Assembly: GCF_036884655.1 (NCBI RefSeq)
Contig: NC_088357.1
Span: 12,245,501-12,309,500, forward strand
Source of the DNA: Musa acuminata AAA Group
Lineage: Eukaryota; Streptophyta; Magnoliopsida; Zingiberales; Musaceae
Length of the DNA: 64,000 nt
Reading direction: 5' to 3'
Shown: positions 48,013 through 59,635 of the stretch, piece by piece
How the letters are laid out: the number at the start of each line of letters is the position of its first letter
Position numbering within the stretch: position 1 is the stretch's first letter
Notes under the pieces: generated by a model
The model's input: only the letters and a program-made list of their open reading frames with translations
The model's database searches: none
Told to the model about the DNA's origin: nothing
Position numbers and translations under genes: made by a program

Positions 48013-49900
48013 CGACTTCCATCTTAATATTGTTGGATATATTAAAATTTTATATATTTAGGTATTTTATTGGAAAAAGCCATGCGAAAGACTTTTATTA
48101 CGCCCACCATATTCCTTTTTACTTGGAAGTCTTTTTCTTTTCACTTAAATGAAAATATTTTTATATTTTTACTCAAATGACTTAATATTATTTACAAAAT
48201 TTGTAGTTTTGATAATTAACCATTATAATTTTTTAGATAAAAAATAATATTAATCATCTTAGAATCATGATCTAATGATTCTAAGACGATTAATATCATT
48301 TTATAAATTACGATAAATCAATAATTAATTTTTAATAATATAAGTGATCAAATTAATTTAATAAAATACTGAGGATATTTTCGTCCAAATAAAAAAAATC
48401 TCAGGTAAAGAGTATGCCCTATTTAATTTGTATTTTAATTGAGGGTCATTTCTCTGAAAAGAAAAACACATTAGGTTACAACAAAAGTAAACATTGGATG
48501 AGAAAGCAAATTGAGTTCCTCCTCAATATGACAGCTCTGATCTGAGATTCTGGTGTTGCTTAATCAGTGGAAAAAAAAAGTGGATACAGTCTTCTATCAT
48601 TAATTATACTTTCTCTTCAATCTTCAATCTCGCTGTCCAGTGAGGACTTGAAGGTTGATGAGAACTTGGTTGGCTTGTTTCACAACCTTGTGTAAATTTC
48701 CTGTAATATAATAATATTCTATGACTTGTGCATGCATAGTTGTTGGATCCTACCATTCTGCTATGTTATTTGCTTGTATAAAAGATTGATGCATCTGATG
48801 GTTTGGAAATATTTTTCTCAAGGATTAGGTATTTCTTTAGCAGGATAGACGAGAGCAGGAATGATCAGATTGCTACTGGTGAGTTTTCATGTTCATGTGT
48901 GCAATTTGTTTGCTTTCAGATCACTCCACAGCAGATTGCTCTACTTGTAGCCTTTCTTTCCCCTCATTTTTCTATCTTAAAAGTCATGATAAGAGCTTAG
49001 TTTGTCACCAACTCTGTCCACATTTAGTTGATTCCAACGCAATGTATATTTTTTGGTAGGAGCAATGACCTCTTCTATTCACACTGTATAGTTTGTGTGA
49101 GGCAAAATGACAATATCATTTTAGGATGAAGTTTCTTCCACTAAATGATTCTTTTCTAACATTAATATAATCAGATGAAAGCATGGATGATTGCAGGTTT
49201 ATGCAGTGATCCCCCAAAGGGAAGAAAAGCTTACTGAAATTATCAGTATATATTACTTCAAATGTCTAATCAGATTGATTGCCTTTTTAATTTTCATATA
49301 TCAAAACCTCTTTAAATCCTTCCATCACTAATCTTCCTTCAATTTTAACTCCACTTTAGGCTCTTATATCACTGTGAAGCTTTCTTCAGTATTAATTAGA
49401 TATAATAATATTATTATTCCCAATAATAGTTTTCTTGAGGAAAATGAATTCTCCATAACAGATTAAAATGATAACTTTTCTTCTTTTTTTTTTTTTGCTG
49501 CTTTTTCATGAGCAGTCATTATGTGACTTCAAATCTCTTTTTTGTTTGTTTATATTTTTTTAAGAAAATTGATTTACTCATTAAATTAACCTATTTGCTT
49601 GCTGAATCATGAACTGGGAAATCAGTTTATTAATCTGATATTTTTACGGCACAATAGCATAATTAAATGTTTATTTGCAGCAGATTTTGTTTAGAATTTA
49701 TTAAGAATAATTAACCAGCCAGTATTAACTAGGGATGCAAATCACAGAAAGATCCGAACCAGAATAAATCGGGTCCCAGTCGGGTCATGCTCTAAATGGA
49801 TCCATATTGGCTGGCCTCTATGCCCGGTAAGAAATAGGAGACGATAGCGCAACGAGAGCGGCTTATCCACGAGGCCGCTCCACCGTGTCGGGAAGCTCAC
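48013..49900. other. AT-rich spacer between divergent PORR and PSRP5 genes
   Basis: It should hold both promoters, since the PORR gene reads left and PSRP5 reads right. Apart from homopolymer T tracts and an imperfect CATTAGAATCATGATCT-style palindrome near 48255-48300, nothing is recognised. The last 120 bases turn GC-richer and are probably PSRP5 leader. Confidence 0.5.
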
Positions 49901-50958
49901 ATGGCTCTTCTCCTCCCTCCCCTCCTCTCCTCCGACGGTTTACCTTCCCGTTTCAGCTCGTCTCTGTAAGTGATCTTTGCACGTGTCTCTGTGATCTATT
50001 CATTGCAAGCTCTCTTTAGTGAAGTCTCCTTCTATGAGGTGAATTCGCTTTCGTCTATTTTCTCTTCTATGCTCGCTTTGGTTGTCCTCTTTCTTCGTCT
50101 GGGCATTTCTACAAGCACCTGGCGGATTTCGAGTTTTCACTTGTTCTCTGTTCCCCTTTCTTTTCGTTTTGGGGAATGTTTTCGGCTGTTCTGGTCTTGC
50201 CTCTTGGTGATTCTGATGTGTGATTGACCGTGGATTTCATGGGGAGTTGTATCAAAATAACAGCTTTAGCTGTGAGAAAAATTAGGTTCTGTAATGCGTT
50301 TGTCATTATAACTTACTTTGCTCTGTACGGATTCGCATTGATTCTAACCTCGGAGGGTTCTTTCCTGCACTAGGTTGAGCTGAAATATGTGACTTGATTT
50401 GGTTTGCTGTGTCGTATTCTTTCTTGGAGCTCCTTAATTTCTGTGTCCAACAAGTTCCAATTTTGCGCCTTTATACGAAATAACGATTTCGTAATTCTAG
50501 TCTTTATTCAGTTTTCCTAGTCAAATCATTTTGATTTTTTGTTTCTCGCTCGTCATTGGAATGGACTAATTTGGTTCAGATGAGCTTTGATTGCACTTCT
50601 TTCAGCCTTGAGGTTGCAAAGGAACCTCATTCTTCAACCAAGATCCTTCGATGGACTGACTGTTTCCTTGCCTTGTGCATTCGCGGAGAGGAGGTTGACG
50701 ATTGTTCATGCATCTTCGGAGACCGATGGGAACGAGGGAAGTGAAGCCGAGGCTTCTCCACCAGAGGCCTCTGAAACGGCTATGTCGGTGGAGAATCTTC
50801 CTCTCGAGTCGAAGATGAAGCTAAAACTTGAGCAGAAGCTGAGGATGAAGCTTGCCAAGAAGATTAGGCTTCGGAGGAAGAGGCTTTTGCGGAAGCGGAG
50901 GATGAGGAAGAAGGTACGATGGCCGCCTTCAAAGATGAAGAAGCTTAAGAATGTATGA
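49901..50958 (+). CDS. PSRP5: Plastid-specific ribosomal protein 5 (PSRP5), chloroplast 50S
   Basis: Exon 1 (49901-49965) encodes MALLLPPLL and a serine-rich transit-peptide start, then a GTAAGT donor. Exon 2 must begin at 50613 to keep frame (acceptor CTTGAG); the better-looking acceptor at 50605 would shift it. The product is 136 residues. It has a transit peptide up to about residue 47, an acidic linker (GNEGSEAEASPPEASE), then SLPLESK-like NLPLESKMKLKLEQK. The very basic tail KKIRLRRKRLLRKRRMRKK ends WPPSKMKKLKNV, the PSRP5 signature. PSRP5 is a component of the chloroplast large ribosomal subunit encoded in the nucleus. The C-terminal half leaves no doubt about identity; the exon junction is the uncertain part. 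Confidence 0.92.
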
Positions 50959-52492
50959 TCGACAATACGACGGGGTGCAAGCATTGACTTTGCATTTCTT
51001 GTATTGTGTACTGGTAAAAGACTTTTCTACAAATGCATTGACTTTTCTACAAATGGAATAGATTCTTTGGCTCCGAGCAAAGTGATGGAGATATAACCTT
51101 TACCCAGTGTTTGCTCGGCCATCATATTGCATATATTCATTCTGCCTCACTAAGTATTCCCATGCTAGAATCCCTTGACAAATCTGTGCAAACAATATGT
51201 GCCTAAATATGCAGCTAACCAAATTGCAAACTTGTTACCACAGCAAAGAATTCTTGTTTAAGAAGTGTGTAAATATGACCTAGTAAGATCAAGTGCTACA
51301 AACTACTGCCAATTTTGGTGCTTCAAGGAAGTAGCAGAAGGGCAATAAAAGCAAACATTGGTCAAAAGAAGACTGCAATCACTGGAGAAACTTTCAAGGG
51401 AGGATGGATTCCCATAGAATTATTTATTGAGGATTAGGAGGAACCATTATCTGTTATCTCTAGCTCTTATCCATTGGCCACATATTAAATGAGACATCAA
51501 TCATCATGCCCCCCCCCCTGTTTGTTTAATCTTTTTCTTCCTTCTTTTTCTTTGGGGATCTAAAGGAAATGGTGGATCAAAGACATTCAAATTTATTTGG
51601 ATAGTGATAGGAAGAGCTAACTCTATGTCCTCCACTGAAAAAAAAAAAAAAAAAGGAAAAAAAGTAAAATATATGATTTCATGGAGTGATTGATTCAGCC
51701 AACCTAATCCACTGACTCCCTAACTGTCTTGTCTTAACCAATAATTTTCACATCCTTAATGGTGATGGTACACATTTGGGAGGTCATTGTTCATCAAACC
51801 TAACAACCCTATCTCAATGCTCTCCATCTCCTCCGATGTTTCAGCCATGCTTGTTTTCTCGATGACGATGATCTATGGGTCACCTTGGAATTAAAGCTTG
51901 AAACTTTGAGCCTTTGTGGGTCCAAAAGTTTGCCATCGTTACATGAAGAATCCTGATAAATCCACTTCAATCTTTGTTGGCCTCCAATATACTTACAGTC
52001 TCTGAGCTTGTTAACACACTTGGTGTGTCTCTGTCTCATATACACAGATTTTACATTACTTTAGAGGTCACAAAGTGGAGCAGAGTGGTCATGATGGAGA
52101 ATTCATTGAAAGAATATTTCTAGCATATTGCATACCCTTCTTTAATCTGCCCAACGTTTGGCATAGCTAGTAGATCTACACAGAAGATGAGCCACAAAAG
52201 TGCTCATGATAGGACAGTCCAAGTGTTGTATGTCTTGAACTTGTGCCACCATGACACAGACTTAGTCAAATTTGGGAGTAAAATGTACCTCCATGAAGTT
52301 GCTTCTACGAAGAAACTTTGTGTAGGAATGACAGCTTGCAAGCAGCCATCAATGTGTACTGTTGCATGCTAAATAATGTTGTCATTCCTCGAGGACCTAA
52401 AGAAGGGAAATGTGGCATCTCCTCCACCTTTGGCAGCTCCACAGATTGGTTCCATTTGCTTTTGCTTTCCACATCTTTTACTCTTCTCCTCC
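50959..52492. other. Spacer between PSRP5 and the kinase gene
   Basis: PSRP5 3' region followed by mixed AT-rich sequence with poly-C (51508-51517) and poly-A (51639-51654) tracts. Open frames at 51809-52045 and 52187-52372 show no domain. The end of the stretch is the kinase promoter. Confidence 0.5.
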
Positions 52493-52499
52493 TTTATAG
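52493..52499 (+). promoter_or_regulatory. Probable TATA box of the kinase gene
   Basis: TTTATAG lies 63 bases before the ATG at 52562, with a (GA)n tract (52540-52560) in the short leader. Its place argues that the in-frame upstream ATG at 52376 is not the real start. Confidence 0.4.
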
Positions 52500-52561
52500 T
52501 TGGTCTCTCCGGGGACCATCAGAAAGTTGAAACGGAGAAGAGAGAGAGAGAGAGAGAGAGA

Positions 52562-53638
52562 ATGAGGGAGTTCAGCTACGAGGACATCGAAGCTGCCACC
52601 AAAAGCTTCGCTTCCGAGCAGTTGATCGGGAAGGGAAGCCATGGAAGCGTCTACAGAGGCAGGCTTACCGACGGACGGATCGTGGCGGTGAAGAAGCCAT
52701 CACGACTTTTGAACGACGACAAACTCAGCAATGAGATCGACATGCTCGCCTCCGTCAAGAATTCGGGCGTCGTCGATCTTGTAGGCGTCAGCCGAGGCCC
52801 AACCGGCGGTCCGCTGCTCGTCATGGAGTTCATGCACCGCGGCTCCCTCCATGACCTCCTCCACTCGTCTTCCAACTCCCCTGCGTGGCCTCGCCGCTTC
52901 GCCATGGCACTCCAGCTCGCCCGCGCCGTCCTCTCCCTCCACGAGGCCGCGCCGGCGATCATCCACCGCGACATCAAGTCCGCCAACGTGTTGCTGGACA
53001 GCAGGTGGAACGCGAAGCTGGCCGACTTCAGCATCGCGGTTCGAAGAGACGACCGCATGCAGCCACTCGACTCACCGATTCCGGCGGGCACCATCGGTTA
53101 CTTGGATCCGTGCTACGACGAGTCGGGCGAGTTAGGCCCCAGGAACGACGTGTTCAGCTTCGGGGTGGTGTTGTTGGAGCTCGTCAGCTGCAGGAAGGCG
53201 ATGGACATGGAGCGCGATCCATCCTCCATCGTCTCGTGGGCTCTGCCGATTCTGAGAGCAAACCGGCTTGCGGAAGTCTGCGACGGGAGAGTAGCGTTGC
53301 CGGGCCGCATGAAGAGGCCAATCCGTCGGATGCTAAGCATAGCCGAGAAGTGTGTCTCGGAGAAGGTGGAGGGGAGGCCTTTGATGGGGGAGGTTGTGAG
53401 GGAGCTGCAAGGGGTGGTGGAAGACGTGATGCCATGGCCAATCTTGGGTTCTGTGAGGAGCAAGGTCTCCGAGGGAGTCCATAAAAGTGTTCGAGCTTGG
53501 AGGAGGTGGGTCGAGAAGAGGGTCAACACAGGGAAGAGTGTTGTGTGCAAGAATTACCTGCTTGATGATGGTGGGGCTGATGAGTGTGGTGATGATGAGC
53601 ATGGCAAGCGCTTGTTGATGTTTTCAGCTGAGAAGTAG
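52562..53638 (+). CDS. Receptor-like cytoplasmic Ser/Thr kinase (At5g23170/At3g51990-like), DFS variant
   Basis: A single exon of 358 residues from MREFSYEDIEAATKSF. The glycine loop is GKGSHGSVY (23-31), the ATP lysine K44 in VAVKK, helix-C glutamate E58, and the catalytic loop HRDIKSANVLL (135-145, D137). The metal-binding motif is DFS (155-157), not DFG. The activation segment ends GTIGYLDPCY. There is no signal peptide or membrane segment, so it is a cytoplasmic member of the receptor-like kinase superfamily. The tail after 300 (VRSKVSEGVHKSVRAWRRW) is basic and unassigned. All other catalytic residues are present, so it is probably active, but the Gly-to-Ser change deserves a test. An upstream in-frame ATG at 52376 adds 62 low-complexity residues ending in an RERERER run and is less likely. 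The exon is GC-rich and intact. Confidence 0.9.
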   Translation: MREFSYEDIEAATKSFASEQLIGKGSHGSVYRGRLTDGRIVAVKKPSRLLNDDKLSNEIDMLASVKNSGVVDLVGVSRGPTGGPLLVMEFMHRGSLHDLLHSSSNSPAWPRRFAMALQLARAVLSLHEAAPAIIHRDIKSANVLLDSRWNAKLADFSIAVRRDDRMQPLDSPIPAGTIGYLDPCYDESGELGPRNDVFSFGVVLLELVSCRKAMDMERDPSSIVSWALPILRANRLAEVCDGRVALPGRMKRPIRRMLSIAEKCVSEKVEGRPLMGEVVRELQGVVEDVMPWPILGSVRSKVSEGVHKSVRAWRRWVEKRVNTGKSVVCKNYLLDDGGADECGDDEHGKRLLMFSAEK

Positions 53639-53681
53639 GTGCTCATAGCTTGATTCCAGCAGCAGAATTCACTCACACTGC

Positions 53682-53731
<50 letters not shown>

Positions 53732-54295
53732 AAAAGCCACCAGGCAGTAGGAGTTCTATATAGATTTAAGGTTTCGGTTATTGATATGTATACTTTAATG
53801 TTAAAGCACAAATACTATGTAAAATCAACATATTTATCTAATTTAATGTTGATGCTTTAATAATAGTTACTTTTTTTTTTTTCTCTATGTATTTATTTTT
53901 ATTCCGCATCATACGAGCTTAAACCTGGTTTTCAGCAATGATCTGCAGTAAATGTCTCATATTGTAAAATCACGTACTCAAATGGATAAAAAATCCATCC
54001 TCTAATTAAAGATTGCTGTGCTGAATCCGTGATCTCTGGCTGCAAACAGAGGAGTGACATTGAATTGAAACTGCTGAAGTACTACTTCCATTGTTCGAGG
54101 AGATCATGGATGGGGCACTGTAAGAATCCTGTTACCCGTATGAGCTTATAAATCTAATCATTTCTGGAAGTTAGAAATCTTAAGAACTCACAGCACCTTA
54201 TCACCTCATAAAGGCATTTGGAATTAATTGTTAATGCTAGAGATGCTAGACTGTCATGCGCATGACAACTCCACCCACATTTATGTGGTAGGATA
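53639..54295. other. Kinase 3' region and spacer
   Basis: Holds a (GA)23 microsatellite at 53684-53729, 46 bases after the stop, so probably in the 3' untranslated region, then AT-rich sequence without genes. Confidence 0.6.
53684..53729. repeat. (GA)n microsatellite
   Basis: Twenty-three GA units just after the kinase stop codon. A second GA run lies in the leader of the same gene (52540-52560). Confidence 0.95.
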
Positions 54296-54747
54296 TGTTA
54301 TTTTGGCAAGTCTCATAGTCTCGCATCGAAAAAAATTAGATTTGTTATCTCCCATTCGAAAAAAATTAGATTTGTTATCTCCCATTAGAACTATAAATAA
54401 GGATCTGAGCTTTGAAGTCAAATATACCACAAGAGGCACCACAAGAAAAACCTAAGAATTTATTTTGGGTTTAAGTCCACACTCAGTTAAACAGTTTGGG
54501 CTTATAGTTTGAATTTTTTTTGTTTAATAGATTCGGATGTTTTATGGCCTACGAACATCTTCTTAAGGCATTTGTAATAGTCCCTTTTTTATAATAGTGA
54601 TTTGCTCCTCCTTCGTCCGTGGATGTAGGTCAATTGGCCGAACCACATAAATCTGATGTTCTTGTCGCTTTTATCTTTTCCGTTTTATTATTTTTGTTGG
54701 GTTACCAAAATTACCCTTTGGTAAATTTCTTGGGGCTAACTTTAACA
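54296..54747 (+). repeat. 5' LTR of copia element 2
   Basis: 452 bp, longer than its partner mainly because a 30-base unit (54327-54356) is tandemly repeated at 54357-54386. It includes the AACTATAAATAAGGATC promoter motif. Confidence 0.88.
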
Positions 54748-54787
54748 AACTGGTATCAAAGCTTGGTTTCGGGATCTTTTGGCAACA

Positions 54788-56744
54788 ATGACAATAACAA
54801 AGATCATTGTCGAGAAATTCGACAGAAATGTCAACTTCAGCATGTGGCAACTCAAGATGGAGACCATTCTAGTTTAAGACGGAGTTGATTTAGCACTATA
54901 GGGAGTTGAGAACATTCTAGATGATACGTCAAAGGAAGATCTTGCGGGTATGGATAAGAAGGCCCGATCCAGCATTATTCTAAATCTATCTGATGAGGTT
55001 TTATGAGAGGTAGCTACGGAGACTACGGCTAAGAACATGTGGGACAAGCTTAAAGCCTTGTATATGAAGAGGACAGTAGAGAATCATCTCTACTTAAAAC
55101 AGAATTTGTATATGCTTCGGATGACTGAAGGTACATCTATACTCTCACATCTTGATAAATTTGATTCCTTGATTATGGATTTGGAGAATATAGATGCAAA
55201 AATTGATGATGAGGATAAGGCATTGTTACTTTTGTGTTCTCTTCCATAATCTTTTAAGCATTTTCGTTATACTATGATTTATAAAAAAGAAACAATTTTG
55301 TATCAGGAGATTAAATCTGCACTAAAATCTAAGGAGTAGATAGATAGAGATATCATTGGGGAAAGTAGAGAGAATTAGGCTGAAGGTTTGGTTGTTAGGG
55401 GGAGAACAAATAAAAGGGAATTTGATAATAGTAGATCTAAATCCAAACATAGAAATTTGAAATGCAGATATTGTCATAAAATGGGACACATTAAGGCTGA
55501 TTGCTTTAAATTGAAAAATAAATTAAAACAAAAGGAAAAAATTATTGAGAAAACTACTGAGTTTGCTAAAACTAGTGTAGCAGTTGATGAGAATGATGAA
55601 AATATTTTCTTTGCTACTAATGACAGGACGAGGTCTAAAAATGAATGAATTTTAGATTCTGGTTGTTTTTATCACATGTGTCCTAATAGAGATTTATTTT
55701 TCACATATGAATCTTGTAATTGTGGGATTGTTTTGATGGGCAATAATGCAGCATGTGATGTTGTTGGTAGAGGAACAATCCGAATTAAAATGCATGATGG
55801 TATTGTGAGGACGCTCACTAATGTTAGACATGTTCCTGATTTAAAAAAGAATCTCATCTCTTTAGGCACCCTAGAGGCCCTTGGGTGTAAATACACAGCT
55901 GAATATGTAGTTATGAAAGTTTCTAGAAGTGCTCTTGTTGTTATGAAAGCTTGTAGGTCTGATAGCTTATATATTTTGCAGAGAACTACTGTCACAGGCT
56001 CGGTTGCAGTCTCGTCATCATCATTGTCTGATTCTGACATCACCAAATTATGACATATACGTTTAGGTCATATGAGTAAAAAAGGTTTGAGCACATTGAG
56101 CAAAAGTGGTCTACTTTGTTGACAGAGTACTGGGCCACTGGATTTTTGTGAACACTGTATTTTTGGAAAGTAGAAAAGAGTCAGCTTCAATTCTTCGACA
56201 GTTCACAAAACCAAAGGTACTCTTGACTATATTCATTCAGACCTTTGGGGTCCAACTCATGTTCAGTCCAAGGGTGGTGCTAGGTATATGTTGACCTTCA
56301 TTGACGATTATTCTAGGAAAGTTTGTGTTTATTTTTTGAAGCATAAAAATGATGTTTTTATAATCTTTAAACAATGGAAGGCTTTGATTGAGAAGCAAAC
56401 GGGTAAACAGATTAAGTGGCTTCGAACAGATAATGGCATGGAATTTTGTGAAGGTGACTTTGATGAATTCTGCAAAAATGAAGGAATAGTTCGGCATCGC
56501 ACTGTTAGGATGACGCCTCAACAAAATGGTATAGCCGAACATATGAACAAAATACTCTTGGAGAGAGCAAGGTGTATGATCTCAAATGCAGGGTTGACAA
56601 AGGACTTTTGAGTAAAGGTGATTAATATGGCATGTTACATTGTCAATCGCGCTCCTTCTACAACACTTAACTTTAAAACTCCGGAGGAAGTTTGGTCAGG
56701 TACTCATGCTGATTACTCTGATTTAAAATTTTTTGGGTGTCCAG
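54788..56744 (+). pseudogene. Copia gag-protease-integrase remnant (part 1)
   Basis: Starts at ATG 54788 (MTITKI) like element 1. In-frame stops appear from about 54875 on. The zinc knuckle [14 protein letters not shown] is at 55460-55505, and the protease signature (ILDSGC) near 55650 follows a TGA that replaced tryptophan. The integrase zinc-finger and core then appear: GHMSKKGLS near 56075, FIDDYSRKVCVYFLKHK at 56300-56350, and the WLRTDNGMEFCEGDF, TPQQNGIAEHMNK part at 56420-56550. It ends in FFGCP at the solo LTR. It is not translatable as one protein. Confidence 0.9.
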
Positions 56745-58857
56745 TGTTGAATCTCGTATTTTGATGATGAAACTACTTGATATATGTTTATGATTTAATC
56801 TGCGTTTTGAGTGACGCAGGATGCTTCGATCAGGATGAGACAATTAAAGCAGGAAAATCATGTTGTGCCGAAGGAACATGTTAGAAGATTGGACGTCGGG
56901 CCGGTGGATCGGTCGACGTATCGACAGAAGGCTTCGGGTCGAGGACTCGGGCATCGGGCCAAGAAGAGCGGGTATTGTACCAAGGATATCGGAGTTGCGG
57001 AGTCAACTGGTCGATTGGGCAATAGGCTGCCGGAGAGGACGATGCGCCGAAGAATCGGACGAAGCGTCAAGGGACCAATGACATACCAGACAACTTGGTT
57101 AATTGCTTAGGATTAATTGTCTCGATCGAATTTTTGTTTTAAGTGTGCAGGATTAACTACGATGGAAGAAAGACATGCAGTAGGAGTTGTGCCGGAGTCA
57201 AGACAATGATCACGTTGGGAGTTTGAGAGTTCGACGGAAGTTCGGACAGTCGTCGGAGGTTCTACGGGAACAAATCCGAGAAGTCCATGAGCTTGCCAAA
57301 GAAGCTCGTCGGAACTCGCCAAGTGGATCGTCGCAAGTCCAGGAGTTTGCCGGAAGTCCGTAGGAGCATCACCGAGGGTTCATCGGATGATCGACGGAAG
57401 TTCGCCGGAAACTCGCCGGAAGAAGCGATTGACGCACCGGAGCAAGCAGCAGAGATTGTTCTAGGATTTATCGTAGTTAGCACATTGATTAAGTTGGAAA
57501 TGGGAGGTGATCCCATTAGCTTAATCTTGGGGCAATTGGGCCCCTGAAAAACCGAAATTGGGCCGAATGGAGCTACCCATTCGGACCCTGATTGCTGTGG
57601 GAGGTGCAACCGCCCAAGCCAGGAGGTAGCACTGCCTGGGCTAAGTCTCCCAAGGAGACTAGCGGTGCAACCGCCCCAGCCAGGAGGTGGCACCGCCTGG
57701 GCTCAGTCTCCGAGCGAGACTGGGTGGTGCAACCTCCCATGACAGAGAGGTAGCACCGCCTGAGCTCCGTCTTCGAGCTCCGACAGGCGGTGCAACCGCC
57801 TCAATCAGGAGGTGCAACCGCCTGGGCTCAGTCTCCGAGCCAGACTGAGGCGGTGCAACCGCCCCTAATAGAGAGGTGCAACCGCTTGGGCTCAGTCTTC
57901 GAGCTCTGCCAGGCGGTGCAACCGCTCCAGTCAGGAGGTGCAACCGCTTGATCCCGAAATTCTGGGATTTAATAGTTTTGAGCTCCGAATTTGAACTGGG
58001 TTGGAGCCTATAAATACCCCACCCATTCAGCACTGAAGAGAAGAAGAGATACTCGAAATCTTGATTTCTTTCTGTGATTCTTAGAGCTCAAAATTGTTGT
58101 AAAGGCCAAAAGTTCTCCTCCTTCTGTTCTTCAAAGTTTTGAGTTGTAAAGAGAGGAGAGAAAAGTTCTGTAAGGGTTATCTTCTGAGCCCGTCAAAAGG
58201 AGTGAAACTGTAAAAGGGAAGTTGGCCTTCGCCTATTAAAGGAAGGCCTCTAGTTGACGTCGGTGACCTCGTCGGTGGAGGAAGCCAAAAGTGGAGTAGG
58301 TCAAGACTGACCGAACCACTCTAAATCTCGGTTTGCATTTACTTTGAGCATTTTATCATTACTACAAACCTCCTAAATAGCTACTGCCTTCTGCGCTTTT
58401 ACGAACGAGTTTCTAAGTTCAAAACTTTCCAAATCTGCGTTTAGACGTAAATCGGCCTTTTCGTACGATCATCACATTTCAGTTTACGTTTATGTTTTGA
58501 TTTCAATCATAACTGTAAACTGCCTTATGCTCATTTATAAAACGTATCTCAAAGTTTAGTATCTTTAGAATCGGCATTTACATCAAAATCTGCGTTTAAA
58601 CGTAAATCAGTTTTTCCGTACGAACGTCGCATTTCAGTTTGCGCTTGCATTCTGATTTCCATCATAAACTGCAAACTGCTTTCATAGATTTACTTTAATG
58701 TCATCTCGCTTAATCTTAAGTTAAAGTAATCTTAGAATCGGCTTTTATATCGAAATCGTTTTTTATTAAAACGAAGGCAGCTTTCGTTTTAATCGTAGTA
58801 AGATTTCCGCTGCACTAATTCACCCCCCCCCCCCTCTTAGTGCTCTTGATCCTAACA
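56745..58857 (+). mobile_element. Solo LTR (2,113 bp) nested in copia element 2
   Basis: Starts TGTTGAATCTCGTATTTTGA and ends CTCTTGATCCTAACA. The flanks are TCCAG (56740-56744) and TCTAG (58858-58862), a 5-bp target duplication with one change. Removing it joins FFGCP to AYMHINEGKLEPRAKKC, the normal copia integrase-RT linker, so the borders are certain. Its first 350 bases match the LTR at 31350 and a later part (57150 on) matches 34050 on. The segment 57590-57955 is packed with GCGGTGCAACCGCC-type palindromes. A CTATAAATACCCCACCC promoter motif lies at 58008-58024 and a poly-C tract at 58824-58834. Confidence 0.93.
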
Positions 58858-58862
58858 TCTAG

Positions 58863-59577
58863 CATACATGCATATAAATGAAGGAAAATTAGAGCCTCGA
58901 GCTAAAAAATGCATTTTCCTTGGGTATGCTTCTGGGGTGAAAGGATATAGATTATGGTGTTCTGATCCCAAATCTCTAAAATTTGTAATCAGTAGAGATG
59001 TTACTTTTGATGAATTGTTTATGTTATCTTCTAAAGAGGAATCAACTAGTTGTACAAATGATAGTGCGTAGAAGCAGGTGGAGGTTGAGATTGGTATTTC
59101 TAATTCTTTTAAGTCAAACTCTTTTACTCAAAGAATGCCAGTAGATGGTCCCGAGTCTACTGACGCAGATGATCCAGAGGAAGAGCAATATTCCATAGCC
59201 AAGGATAGACCACGGAGAAATATTCGACAACCACAAAGATATGCAAATTTGGTTACATATACTTTGTCTGTTGCAGAAGTTGGTGAGCTTACTTCCTACT
59301 CAGATACAGTTTCTTGTGATAATTTCGCTAAGTGGTTGATCGCGATGAATGAAGAAATTGAATCTCTCCATCAGAATAGAACTTGGGATCTTGTGAAGCC
59401 GCCTTCGGATAAGAAAATTGTTGGATGCAAATGGGATACTATTGCCGAAAGAAAGATCCTTGTTTAGAAAATTCATACGAAGAACAATCCAACTGATATG
59501 TTTACAAAACTTCTTCCGGTTTACAAGTTCAAGCAGTGCTTGGAATTGATTGGTGTTCATTGTTAGTGATTGCCTGT
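58863..59577 (+). pseudogene. Copia polyprotein remnant (part 2), RT/RNase H mostly deleted
   Basis: The frame resumes at AYMHINEGKLEPRAKKC (58863) with CIFLGYASGVKGYRLW, VISRDVTFDE and, after RPRRNIRQPQRYAN, the very start of reverse transcriptase (AMNEEIESLHQNRTWDLV, KKIVGCKW). At about 59436 it jumps to DTIAERKILV, a TAG, and KIHTKNNPTDMFTKLLP, the C-terminal edge of RNase H. The catalytic RT core (YVDD region) is absent. Confidence 0.9.
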
Positions 59578-59635
59578 TAGAGCTTTTATGAAGAAGGTGG
59601 AGCAAGTTTTATTGGGACATGCCAAGATAGAGATT

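Noticed and set aside
52376..52561. Upstream in-frame ATG as kinase start
   Set aside because: The extra 62 residues are low-complexity and end in a GA-repeat-coded RERERE run, and a TATA-like motif lies between this ATG and the one at 52562.
691..53638. A biosynthetic gene cluster linking the GH31, P450 and kinase genes
   Set aside because: The genes are 14 to 32 kb apart, separated by retroelements, of unrelated families, and show no shared promoter structure.
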